Below, piece by piece: positions 21,378-30,948 of a stretch of 64,000 bases of DNA. The notes beneath the pieces are model-generated. The model saw only the letters and a list, made by a program, of their open reading frames with translations. It did no database searches and was not told where the DNA came from. Within the stretch, counting starts at the first letter, position 1. The number at the start of each line of letters is the position of its first letter. Origin of the DNA: Chrysemys picta bellii (Eukaryota; Chordata; Testudines; Emydidae); assembly GCF_011386835.1 (NCBI RefSeq), contig NC_088797.1, positions 65,497,587 through 65,561,586 on the forward strand, given 5' to 3'. The position numbers and the translations under genes were made by a program.

Positions 21378-22863
21378 GATAATCTTCATCCAAGAATATT
21401 AAAGGAACTGGCACATGAAATTGCAAGCCTATTATCAAGAATTTTTAATGAATCTGTAAACTCAGGGGTTGTACTGTATGACTGGAGAATTGCTAACATA
21501 GTTCCTATTTTTAAGAAAGGGAAAAAAGGTGATCCGGGTAACTACAGGCCTGTTAGTTTGACATCTGTAATATGCAAGGTCTTGGAAAAAATTTTGAAGG
21601 AGAAAGTAGTTAAGGACGTTGAGGTCAATGGTACTTGGTACAAAATACAACATGGTTTTACAAAAGGTAGATCGTGCCAAACCAACCTGATCTCCTTCTT
21701 TGACAAAATACAACATGGTTTTACAAAAGGTAGATCGTGCCAAACCTCCTTCTTTGAGATGGTAACAGATTTTTTAGACAAAGGAAATGCAGTGGATCTA
21801 ATTTACCTCAATTTCAGCAAGGCATTTGATATGGTTCCACATGGGGAATTATTAGTTAAATTGGAAAAGATGGGGATCAATATGAAAATGAAAGGTGGAA
21901 AGGAACTGGTTAAAGGAGACTGTAACAGGTCATACTGAAAGGTGAACTGTCAAGCTGGAGGGAGGTTACTAGTGGAGTTCCTCAGGGATCGGTTTTGGGA
22001 CCAGTTTTATTTAATCTTTTTATTACTGACCTTTGCACAAAAAGTGGGAGTGTGCTAATAAAGTTTGCGGATGACACAAAGCTGGGAGGTATTGCCAATA
22101 CAGAGAAGGACCGGGATATCATACAGGAAGATCTGGAAGACCTTGTAAACTGGAGTAATAGTAATAGGATGAAATTTAATAGTGAAAAGTGCAAGGTCAT
22201 GCATTTAGGGATTAATAACAAGAATTTTTGTTAAAAGCTGGGGACTCATCAGTTGGAAGTAACAGAGGAGAAGGACCTTGGAGTAGTGGTTGATCACAGG
22301 ATGACTATGAGCCACCAATGCGATATGGCCGTGAAAAAAGCTAATGCGGTCTTGGAATGCATCAGGCAAGGTATTTCCAGTAGAGATAAGGAAATGTTAG
22401 TACCATTATACAAGGCACTGGTGAGACCTCATCTGGAATACTGTGTGCAGTTCTGGTCTCCCATGTTTAAGAAGGATGAATTCAAACTGGAACAGGTACA
22501 GAGAAGGGCTACTAGGATGAACCGAGGAATGGAAAACCTGTCTTATGAAAGGAGACTCAAAGAGCTTGGCTTGTTTAGCCTAACCAAAAGAAGGCTGAGG
22601 GGAGATATGATTGTTCTCTATAAATATATCAGAGGGTTAAATACCAGGAAGGGAGAGGAATTATTTAAGCTCAGTACCAATGTGGAAACAAGAACAACTG
22701 GATATAAACTGGCCATCAGGAAGTTTAGACTTGAAATTAGATGAAGGTTTCTAACCATGAGAGGAGTGAAGTTCTGGAACAGCCTTCCAAGGGGAGCAGT
22801 GGGAGAAAAAGACATATCTGGCTTCAAGACTAAGCTTGATACGTTTATGGAGGGGATGGTATG
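21378..22863 (+). pseudogene. CR1 ORF2 reverse transcriptase and C-terminal part, broken
   Basis: RT signatures in order: GNYRPVSLTS (about 21537-21566), QHGFTKGRSCQT (present twice because of a duplication), YLNFSKAFDMVPH (about 21804-21842), SGVPQGSVLGPVLF (about 21972-22013) and [10 protein letters not shown] (about 22061-22090). The polymerase aspartate of the LDF motif is asparagine here; the FADD box is intact. A frameshift lies near 21890-21960 and stops near 22232 and 22742. After the RT comes the CR1 C-terminal region with [15 protein letters not shown] and RRATRM. The copy cannot make active polymerase. Confidence 0.85.
21641..21757 (+). repeat. Tandem duplication inside the CR1 RT (63-bp period)
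   Basis: The 42-bp stretch beginning CAAAATACAACATGG at 21641 recurs identically at 21704. The second unit then skips 9 bases (caacctgat) and resumes with 'ctccttctttga'. Both the 63-bp shift and the 9-bp loss are multiples of three, so the RT frame is preserved and the QHGFTKGRSCQT motif appears twice. Confidence 0.9.
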
Positions 22864-23315
22864 ATGGGATAGCCTAATTTTGGCAATTAATTATCTTTGA
22901 CTATTAGCGGTAAATATGCCCAATGGCTTGTGATGGGATGCTAGATGGGGTGGGATCTGAGTTACTACAGAGAATTCTTTCCTGGGTGTCTGGCTGGTGA
23001 GTCTTGCCCACATGCTCAGGGTTTAGCTGATCGCCATATTTAGGGTTGGGAAGGAATTTTCCTCTAGGGCAGAATGGCAGAGGCCCTGGGGATTTTTTGC
23101 CTTCCTCTGCAGCATGGGGCACGGTCACTTGCTGGAGGATTCTCTGCACCTTGAAGTCTTTAAACCATGATTTGAGGACTTCAATAGCTCAGACTAAGTT
23201 AGGGGTTTATTACAGGAGTGGGTGGGTGAGATTCTGTGGCCTGCATTGTGCAGGAGATCAGACTAGATGATCATAATGGTCCCTTCTGACCTTAAAGTCT
23301 ATGACTCTATCAGCA
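22864..23315 (+). repeat. CR1 3' UTR and tail
   Basis: Typical CR1 3' UTR phrases (gagattctgtggcctgc, agactagatgatcataatgg, cccttctgacctt) lead to the octamer-like terminus 'agtctatgactctat' at 23299-23313, where CR1 reverse transcription is primed. Only about two tail repeats remain. Confidence 0.8.
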
Positions 23316-23627
23316 GATCTGTTAATTTACACAATAAGTTTTTTTGTTGTGCTCTTAGTTTTGATACATCTGCAATACTGTTTTCCATCTAGCAGGGCTT
23401 CATTGAGATGGGATCCATTGCCATCCTTTGTAGTAATTAAATTAACCACTTATTTTAATGTATTCCCTTTGTAAATCTAACACTAATTACTTTTTGTGAA
23501 GCACTTTGATCTGCTCAGATGGAAGATGCTAAAGATCGTTGCTTAGTAGATGCTACAAAGTTTTCTGTGAGTAATCACTTGAATTAGAAATCAGTTTGCT
23601 TCAGCTGTGTTCATGGCCATTATTTTA

Positions 23628-23700
23628 TTGTTTGTATTGTGGTAGTGCCTGGGAGCCCCAGTTATGGACTGGGAGCCTATGGTGCTAAACAACAAAGCTG
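23628..23700 (+). repeat. MIR/L2-type repeat fragment
   Basis: 'tgtattgtggtagtgcctgg' followed by 'gagccccagttatggactgg' and 'ggtgctaaac' is the head of the same repeat type as 14911-15118. Confidence 0.5.
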
Positions 23701-23804
23701 GAGTTGTTGGTGTGTTTTATTTTGGTTTTTTCCTGAATGCTCATGGGAAACCAACTTGGAACTCACCTGAGTATTCACTGATTGAGGTTCTAGGTTACAA
23801 TATC

Positions 23805-23975
23805 TCAGGTGTCAAAATCTCGTTGAAGCCAGTGGAAGTCCAGCCATTGATTTCAATGAGCTTTGGATCAAGCTCTCAGTCCTCTGCTACCATTGACTCT
23901 TTTTTCTTCACTGTGGTCTCAATCCATTTAAGCATGTGCTTAAAGGCTTGGCTGAATCTGACTGAGGCCAAAGAG
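23805..23975. repeat. Ancient palindromic repeats, two fragments
   Basis: A segment with 'gaagccagtggaagtc' and, inverted, 'cattgatttcaatgagct' is followed by 'catttaagcatgtgcttaa' and 'ggcttggctgaatctgactg'. Both resemble hairpin-forming ancient amniote repeats. Boundaries are blurred. Confidence 0.4.
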
Positions 23976-24218
23976 CTGATGACCAGTAAAGGCAAATAGT
24001 ATTTTCTATGGAACTCTGCTTCGCACAGCGTGAGGAGTGTGGCAGACACCTATTGAGCCCTAGCACAGAAGGGTTCAAATGAGCCAGAAAAGGATGTGGC
24101 CGCACCCTTCACAGCTAGGACGGGGCTTGTACATGCAGATACTTTGTGTCAGTGACTTTGGTGGCCATATCAGGAAAACTACAGTATTCTACTCACCATA
24201 ATTCCTTTTACAGAAACA

Positions 24219-24310
24219 CCCAGCAGCTCCAGTCAGGGTCCAAGACCCATTGTTCTAGGCACTGTACAAACCAATAGGAAGAAACGGTCCCTGTCCTGAG
24301 GAATTTATAT
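24219..24310 (+). repeat. MIR/L2-type repeat fragment
   Basis: 'gctccagtcagggtccaaga', 'cattgttctaggcactgtac' and 'cggtccctgtcctgaggaa' match the order of the 14911-15118 repeat. Confidence 0.5.
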
Positions 24311-24427
24311 GCAGCACATCTTGTAGGGATACTGTACATGTTCTAAGACACTGCTTCCAGGCACAACAGGGGGCCAGGGACCCCAAGCCCTTTTGCCAGA
24401 GCTCTGGTGTGGAGGCGGCTAAGGGTT

Positions 24428-24502
24428 TGATCCTGCACCACTGCAGTCAATGGGAGTTTCGCCATTCACTTCAGTGGGAGCAGGATTGGAGCCTCAAGGA
24501 GC
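24428..24502. repeat. Ancient palindromic repeat (TGATCCTGCACC head)
   Basis: 'gtttgatcctgcaccactgc' at the left faces 'gtgggagcaggattggagcc' at the right, with 'gtcaatgggagt' and 'cacttcagtggg' in the middle. A short element with diverged inverted ends. Confidence 0.45.
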
Positions 24503-24791
24503 TAAAACCTTTTCCAGCGAGGACTACGCACACTTCCACAATTATTAGCTGTGGATGTGACAGGAGCCAGCCAACTAATTAAAACAGTTTAGTTTGGTTT
24601 TGTTTTGTTTAAGAGAAGCATTTAACTTCTTGAACTCCCTAATCCTGCTTCCCTTCCCTAAACAGCTTCCTCTCCCTGAAAGCTTCAATAGCTACCTCAA
24701 TCAGTGACAATACCCTCTGCTTTGTGACCAGTCATAAGTAGCCAAAAAAGCTCGAATAGTGGTGACCATTCACTATCAATCCAGGAAGTAA

Positions 24792-24850
24792 GATAGATAT
24801 AGATATCTATATATATAGATATATAGATATATATATAGATACAGATACTG
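24792..24850. repeat. AT-rich microsatellite, (ATAGAT)n/(TA)n
   Basis: Runs of gatata, atatagat and tatata units form self-complementary sequence that could extrude a cruciform. Ordinary microsatellite expansion is sufficient explanation. Confidence 0.8.
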
Positions 24851-26510
24851 ATTTAAAAACAATTGCACAAGAGCTCTTGCGTTGTGAAGGAGCCATGATC
24901 TGCTTGCAGACATTTTAGGAGCCGTAAAAGAATCCAAATCTTAGCAACTTAATGCATTTGGATTGCATGTTTTCTTCCCCCTATAGCAGGGACCAATTTA
25001 CAAAGTTTTGAAGATGTTAGGATGCAAGGATTTTGCTCATCTCATTATGGCATTGAATACTACTGAATTACTGGAGTAAATTATTTGTTGAGAAATCTAC
25101 ACACAGCAGTAATCTGTTTTGGTTCAATGCACAGAAAATGTATTCCACTGAACAAATCTATCCCTGCAACATATGTTTCATTGGGTTCCACTGTATTTTC
25201 TTTCACCCATATCCTTTAAAATTAAACAAAGTAAAATAATGCGTCAGTCCCCTAATGTTCTTGTGACCTAACCTATCTCTTTGAATTTCCTTCCCTTAAT
25301 GGTACTGCAGGTGGATAAAGCTTTCATTTAATCCTTTAGCCACCCAAGCTAGGCACTAAGACCTCCACTAGTCCCAAGCTTTGTTTTTGTTTTTAACTTA
25401 AGTGTGAACAGATTTCATGCCTTACAAGTAAATACATAGCAGCTGCAGAGGCCTAGGGTATAAAAGGAGGAGCAGAAAATAAGAGAAAAGACGATGAAGC
25501 TGATGAATTACAGAAGGAGGATAAGGTAGCATTATCAGTGATGTTACTGAAACATGAGAGTGAGAGAGACTCTCAGCTTCAGAGTCAATTTTATTCACTT
25601 TGCCCTGGCCCAGGCTATGATTCCACCTGTTGCTTTCTGCATCCTGTGGAACCCTTTCCCCAATGCTGGCCTGCATATAATCTAAGCTCTATGTAGTCTG
25701 TGGGTAATATTTCAGCCTTGAATTCTTGGAGAGGCTTGTTGTTGTTGTTGTTGTTATTAATTTTGTGATTTCACTTTTTGGTGGGTTTGTACAGATGGTG
25801 AGATAGGGCTAAGACAGATTTATGCTTAGATTTATTAGGTCTATTTTCTGCAGGCCAGTTGACATCAATAGAGTTGTGTTCCATTTATTCAGAAAGTGCA
25901 CCCTGAGAAAGTATGAAGTGGGTCCTGATTGCAGATCTTAGTTCTTACAGGTCACAATTCTATTGTTCTTGAACAATAGAGACTTATAAACAAAGTCTGA
26001 CTAGAATCATTGTGAATTATGACACTGCTAAGAGCCATTTCAGAAAACAAAATGGGCCAGAAGAGTCTTACACAGGCATTTGAATCTTTGAAAAGCACTG
26101 GGTTAAATCCAGGTCTAATGTGAGGCAGAGATCCATTCACTGCAGTGGAGATATGCCCCCTGCATCAGAGATGAATTTGGCCTGTCAGGTTGTTTTTCCT
26201 CCTCATACAGCAAATAGTCTTAGTGATGACTGAGAAAAATAAATTTGCATGCACAGAGAGTGAATGATGTGACTTGTTACTGATTAAGGCCCTGATTACT
26301 GTTGACTTCAACAGGCCTACTCCCATGCTTCAAGTTAGGCATGTGCTAAAGTATCTTGATTTAGGGCCTAAAAGATGCAGTGGATGGCCTAATCCCATCT
26401 GGTGTGCTAGGACTCCTACTTACAATGTAAATCATTTTCATCTCGTGGTTATCTTGCTCTCCCTGGGTCAGTCTATCTGTATCCATCTGTTGTCTGCCTT
26501 CAAAAACTTA
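24851..26510. other. Non-coding stretch, no gene recognised
   Basis: No ORF with a recognisable domain. It contains a (TTG)n run and, at 26285-26345, a degenerate piece of an ancient palindromic repeat ('ttgacttcaacaggcctact'). Confidence 0.5.
25737..25755. repeat. (TTG)n microsatellite
   Basis: About six uninterrupted TTG units. Confidence 0.85.
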
Positions 26511-26606
26511 GGCCCTGATCCTGCAAACTCATATACATGTAATTCTAGTGGGACTACTAATGGTAGTAAACCTAAGCATAAGTGCATTTTTGCAGGACTG
26601 GGGCCT
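26511..26606. repeat. Ancient inverted-repeat element, GGCCCTGATCCTGCAAA ends
   Basis: GGCCCTGATCCTGCAAAC at the left pairs with TTTTTGCAGGACTGGGGCC at the right (two mismatches in the paired bases). The 96-bp unit has the layout of a very short non-autonomous DNA transposon. Elements with related ends occur at 24428-24502 and 51564-51690. Confidence 0.6.
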
Positions 26607-26637
26607 TGAATGTAAACTCTCTTGAGCAGGAACTGCC

Positions 26638-26710
26638 TTTTCATTATGTATATGCAGCACCTAGAGGCCCCAGTCAGCGATCAAGGGCCTATTGTGCTAC
26701 AAATGAATAA
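26638..26710 (+). repeat. MIR/L2-type repeat fragment
   Basis: 'tatgcagcacctagaggccc' then 'cagtcagcgatcaagggcct' and 'attgtgctac' match the head of the 14911-15118 type. Confidence 0.45.
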
Positions 26711-28002
26711 CAATGTGTTGCATATCATGGGGTTCAAAAGAAAGCCCCTCAAAGTCTAAAAACCAACCGATATTTGGAAGGATTTAGATGAACGGAATAA
26801 ATTTGTTTAGGGAAAATTAAAAAGGTCACTAGGATAATCTTTGGTTAACTTATTATTTGTGCACACATACAGGATGTGTACATGTTTACACAGTCTCTTG
26901 ATATAAAGATTATTCAGTGCATTTGTTATCAGCACTCTAATCCCACCTCTTTGAAAACAAGAAACCTCCCCTACATGGAGCTATTCTGCAGGTTTTTTCC
27001 ACCCCCTTGGAACTGCAGATCTCCTAAAACAGCAGACTCATATTACTTCGTTATATGAGCTGTTAAGGTTTTTAATTTTGGCTGCTTGTGCCCAGAGGAC
27101 AAGTAATCAGCTATTAAGTTAATAAGCATTATGCTGTAGTACATCAGACTGATGAGGTTAGTGTTAAAAATCTGGCATATGTAGGTATTTGGAAACTTCC
27201 TATGTTAGTGGAATGAATGCTTTTCCATGAGAAGATCAACTTAACAAGCCAATTAATCCTATGGGGGGAGTGGGAATGGAAACTTTCTAAGTATTAGACC
27301 TCCACCTCTGTAATAATGGCCTATAACTTACATAAAATGCGGGATTTGAGTTTCTTACAGTTAAACAGGTGGTCAAAAGCAATAACAATTTAGAAGTTGA
27401 GAATCTTCTGCTCTTTTTTAATGCATCTATAACGAGCATCTAAAAAGTCTGTGTGCAACTATTTAGAGAATTATAATTAACTGTCTCATTTGTTAATGAT
27501 TACGTAAAATATAAAAGTATTGACTAGCTGGTTGGGGTTTTTATACCAAGTGAATGCAGACAGGGACTTGAAAAATTAGTTAGTATGCAAAGTCTGCTCA
27601 CAAATGTGCCAAACATGTTTTTAAACAAAAAGCAGAAAACCTTGTTAGGATTTTAAAAATATATTGTACTGAGCAGAAAAATACTACAGTACAGGCCTGT
27701 GCTTCAGCAGAGCCAATGCCAAATGAAGTAGTCATTTGGGAGTACATTAATTCTTGCTGAGAATTTGTCCGGTGTTTCCAAAAAAAGTGGATGTCAAAGT
27801 TTCCACATGCCGAGTTTGTACTGGTGCGGGGAGTGGAGGGGAAGTTCGGGTTTATCAAGCTAAAGTTTGCCTTCTGCGTCCTTAATCAGTCTGAAGCTAA
27901 TTAGCAGCCTCCACACAATAAGGCCACAAGTCATTAATCATAGGAGATGCAAGCAGTCAGCCTACCCTCCCCCTGTGCGTGACATTTCAAGAAAAGTTTT
28001 GG

Positions 28003-28022
28003 TTTTTTTTTTTTTTTTTTTT
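28003..28022. repeat. Poly(T) tract
   Basis: A run of 20 T. No adjacent retroposed gene was recognised on the minus strand. Confidence 0.9.
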
Positions 28023-29153
28023 GATGGGGCTTCAGAAGTCACAAGGATTGCTTTTCATGGTCACTAGTGTGTGAAGTATAAGCCATGTCTGGATGTGACA
28101 GACAAGGGACCACTGTTCAAGTACCCAATGGACACTTTTTTTAAAGCTGTCCTCTCGTAGAGTGGAATTAACTGACTTGATTTGCTTTGAGTTGAAGCAT
28201 AGTTCAGCTGAGAATAAAAAAAGTTTTAACAAGTATGATTTTTGTTAAAGGAACATTTTGTAGTTTTGGGGCAGAAGGGGTTTACAATCCTTTCTTAAGC
28301 ACAGCTAATTAGGAATGAAAGTCCTTTCACATGCCTAATACAGTTTAGTACAGTGTGTCTTTTTAAATCTAATGCTAACAGCCACAGATTAAACAGTATT
28401 AAAGTCCTGGAAAAATATAGTTTTCATGAGATTATCAATCAAATTTCTTCCAAACAATTTTGATTGATGTTAAATGCAAATAGTCTCAAGTGACATTTAA
28501 AAAATTGATTAAGCATTTCACTTTATTTTATTTTAATCTGTTTAGGTTCCTATAATCATGCCTATCTCCACAGTATCTGAGCATCTAGATCTGCTAGTGT
28601 CTTCTGACAAACATTCTCCTTGGAGACCATTCTGTTTTCTGTATTTCTCTTTCTTTGGTTTTATTACTAGGGATATCTATATGAAAGCTCCGAAGTAGTT
28701 CACATGATCCTACTTCTTATTCATCATTTGTGGCCAAACTCCATTGTTGATGGTGTCAAAGTTAGAGGCTGGGTAAATTTTAATGATGGCAGAAACAAGA
28801 TTATGATCTCTGGTAGGGAACAGTCAGCAGGAGGAGATGAATGTCTAAGTAACAATGATATTAAATTCAGGCAATGTCTCTTTTTTAGAAAAGTTGATGT
28901 ACAGTACAAGCGCAATTGTTTTAGTGAGATTTCCTGAAGGCATCACTCTACAATAACCACATGGATGTCATTTTGGCCTGTATAGTTTTAGATTTTGTCT
29001 TTTAGCATTATAAAATACGTTAGCACTTGAAACTGATAATTGATAGCCCTTCTGTCTCTCTTCAGTCCCTCACAAGTTCTCCACATGCTACACTGCAGCT
29101 GCTACTGCCCACAAACCCACTCCCAATAGGGGTCAACACTTAGAGGGAGACAT

Positions 29154-29174
29154 GGAGAGAGAGAGAGAGAGAGA
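29154..29174. repeat. (GA)n microsatellite
   Basis: About ten GA units. Confidence 0.9.
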
Positions 29175-29465
29175 CCATCTAGGCTTAGCTAGCATGACCT
29201 AGTCAGGTAATTCACATAGCTTTCTGGTTAGACAGTGCTTCAGAGCAGCCAGCAGCCCATGTGAATGCTGACCTCTCCCCTCCTGACCTTTGGAGTTCAG
29301 TTCCCACAATGCATGTTCATAGGGGTTACTGAGGGAGTTCAAGTGAACAAGCTGCTTTTAAAAAGTAGAGCTGGGCCAGCCCCATTCAAGACTTCACAAA
29401 CCATTCAAGTGTTGGGGGAGGGAGGGTTGTTGGGCTTTTTGATTTTATATTGGTTTCTTCGTGGG

Positions 29466-29484
29466 TTTTTTTTTTTTTTTTTTT
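29466..29484. repeat. Poly(T) tract
   Basis: A run of about 19 T in a T/G-rich context, with no retrogene recognised beside it. Confidence 0.9.
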
Positions 29485-29824
29485 GTCTTATGGTATTTGG
29501 GGATGGGGGGAGTGCTATAGATTTGCAAACTTAATTTGTGCCTACAAACCACTTTCCTCTGTAATTTAAACCCATTATGCTTCTCAGCGTGATCCTGTTT
29601 ATATATTAAAAAAGGAAAGGAAGAGAAAGCCATTAGCTAATAGATGGAAACAAAGGAAGCCAGTGCTCTATACTAGGAAGGAAGTAGTGTGTCCTGTATA
29701 TGGTAGTTTGATACATGTATTTCCTTAAAAGCACTCTGGACGGGGATGAGACCATCCAATAAGAGTCTGACCCCCCCCATCCCCCAAATCCTCCATCTTC
29801 TATGCTTGTTGGAAGGATTTAGGG

Positions 29825-30458
29825 CAGGGGTGGGCAAACTTTTTGGCCTGAGGGCCACATCGGGGTAGTGTATTAAATTGCTCCACGTAGGAATGTGCTA
29901 CTTACAGTGTACTATTTAAGGCTGCCAGTCCTGCTGCTCTGAGCAGCATGGTAAGGGGGCGGGGTGTGTGGGGGGGGTTGGATAAGGGACAGGAGACCCT
30001 GGGGGAAGTCAGGGGACAGGGAGCAGTGGGGGATTGGATGAGTCAGGGGTTCTGAGGGGGGCAGTCAGGGGGCGGGAAGTGAGGAGAGCAGATGGAGGCG
30101 GGGGCCAGGCTGTTTGGGGAGGCACAGCCTTCCCTACCTAGGCTGTAGTATATTAAATTGCTCCCCGTAGGAATGCGCTACTTACGGTGTACTACAAGGC
30201 TGCCAGTCCTGGTGCTCCATAGGTAGCACATTCCTACGGAGAGCAATTTAATACACTACACCCGGCGGCCCTTGCAGGTGCACTGCCCAGCAGGAGCTCA
30301 CAGCCCCACTGCCCAGAGCACTGGCGGCACAGCAAGCTGAGGCTGTGGGGGACGGGGGGACGGCAGGGGAGAGGCCAGGGGCTAGCCTTCCCAGCCAGGA
30401 GCTCAAGGACTGGGCAGGACAGTCCTGCGGCCCGCAGGCCATAGTTTGCCCGCCTCTG
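29825..30458. mobile_element. Non-autonomous hAT-like transposon, 634 bp, TSD ATTTAGGG
   Basis: The ends are CAGGGGTGGGCAAACT and AGTTTGCCCGCCTCTG, which pair as terminal inverted repeats with few mismatches. The identical octamer ATTTAGGG flanks both sides (29817-29824 and 30459-30466). CAG-type ends and an 8-bp duplication define the hAT superfamily. There is no transposase. The GC-rich interior holds three copies of one module: direct copies at about 29865-29945 and 30145-30220 and an inverted partial copy at 30221-30259. The last two form a hairpin. Confidence 0.9.
30145..30259. repeat. Internal hairpin of the hAT-like element
   Basis: An arm starting GTAGTATATTAAATTGCTC (30145-30182) and an inverted arm ending GAGCAATTTAATACACTAC (30221-30259) pair over about 37 bp with a few mismatches, separated by a loop of about 38 bases. 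Confidence 0.8.
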
Positions 30459-30710
30459 ATTTAGGGACTAGCCAGGAAAGGTTAAAGGCTTGTGAGGGCA
30501 AGTCAGCTGAAGATCATTGAGCAACCAGAGTTTTATATGGCAGGTAGAAAAAGGATGCTTTTGTGTCAGAGTGGGGATGAGGCTGACCTGATGACAGGAG
30601 AAGGTGTCTGGGTTAGCAACTCAGTGAGGTCTATTTTTGTTTATTTTGGGACTTGGAGTGAAGACTTCATTTGGAAACCATGTTTGTTTCTGGGAGGAGC
30701 GTCTGGGAAG

Positions 30711-30940
30711 CTGGGCCGGCTCAGGCGTTTTTGCCGCCCCAAGCAGCGAAGGAGAAAAAAACAAAAAACAAAAAGCCGCGCCGCTTCATTCCTTGGCAGC
30801 AATTCGGCAGCGGGTCCTTCGGTCCAAGAGGGACTGAGGGACCCGCCGCCGAATTGCTGCCAAAGACCCGGACGTGCCGCCCCTTCCCATTGGCTGCCCG
30901 AAGCACCTGCTTGGTTAGCTGGTGCCTGGAGCCGGCCCTG
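30711..30940. mobile_element. Non-autonomous hAT-like MITE, 230 bp, TSD CTGGGAAG
   Basis: The ends are CTGGGCCGGCTCAGGC and GCCTGGAGCCGGCCCTG (inverted: CAGGGCCGGCTCCAGGC). CTGGGAAG is repeated exactly at 30703-30710 and 30941-30948, giving an 8-bp duplication. The interior contains a near-perfect hairpin, 30795-30818 with 30838-30861, around a 19-base loop, and an A-rich stretch near 30756-30775. ORFs of 93-158 codons crossing this element are by-products of its GC-rich composition. Confidence 0.85.
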
Positions 30941-30948
30941 CTGGGAAG

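Larger units (their letters stand above)
19085..23315 (+). mobile_element. CR1 LINE, nearly full-length but internally deleted
   Basis: In order: a G-rich 5' leader, an ORF1 with zinc-binding and esterase-like parts, an ORF2 with APE endonuclease and reverse transcriptase, and a 3' UTR ending in the octamer-like tail (aagtctatgactctat). CR1 is the dominant LINE clade of turtles, birds and crocodilians; it moves by target-primed reverse transcription and usually leaves short 5'-truncated copies, so a copy reaching ORF1 is unusual. A junction near 21340-21350 joins the end of the endonuclease to the start of the RT, removing the linker region. The 5' boundary is an estimate and no target-site duplication was identified. 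Confidence 0.85.
26711..29816. other. Non-coding AT-rich stretch, no gene recognised
   Basis: No ORF with a recognisable domain. The part about 27050-27300 and the part about 28230-28560 are unique and AT-rich with several TTAAT/TAATTA cores, and could include regulatory DNA. T-runs and a GA repeat are listed separately. Confidence 0.45.

Noticed and set aside
24792..24850. Cruciform-forming site as a replication origin or fragile site
   Set aside because: Ordinary AT microsatellite; no further evidence.
28003..29484. Poly(T) tracts as antisense tails of processed retrogenes
   Set aside because: No coding sequence, L1-type target-site duplication or gene-like stretch lies beside either tract.
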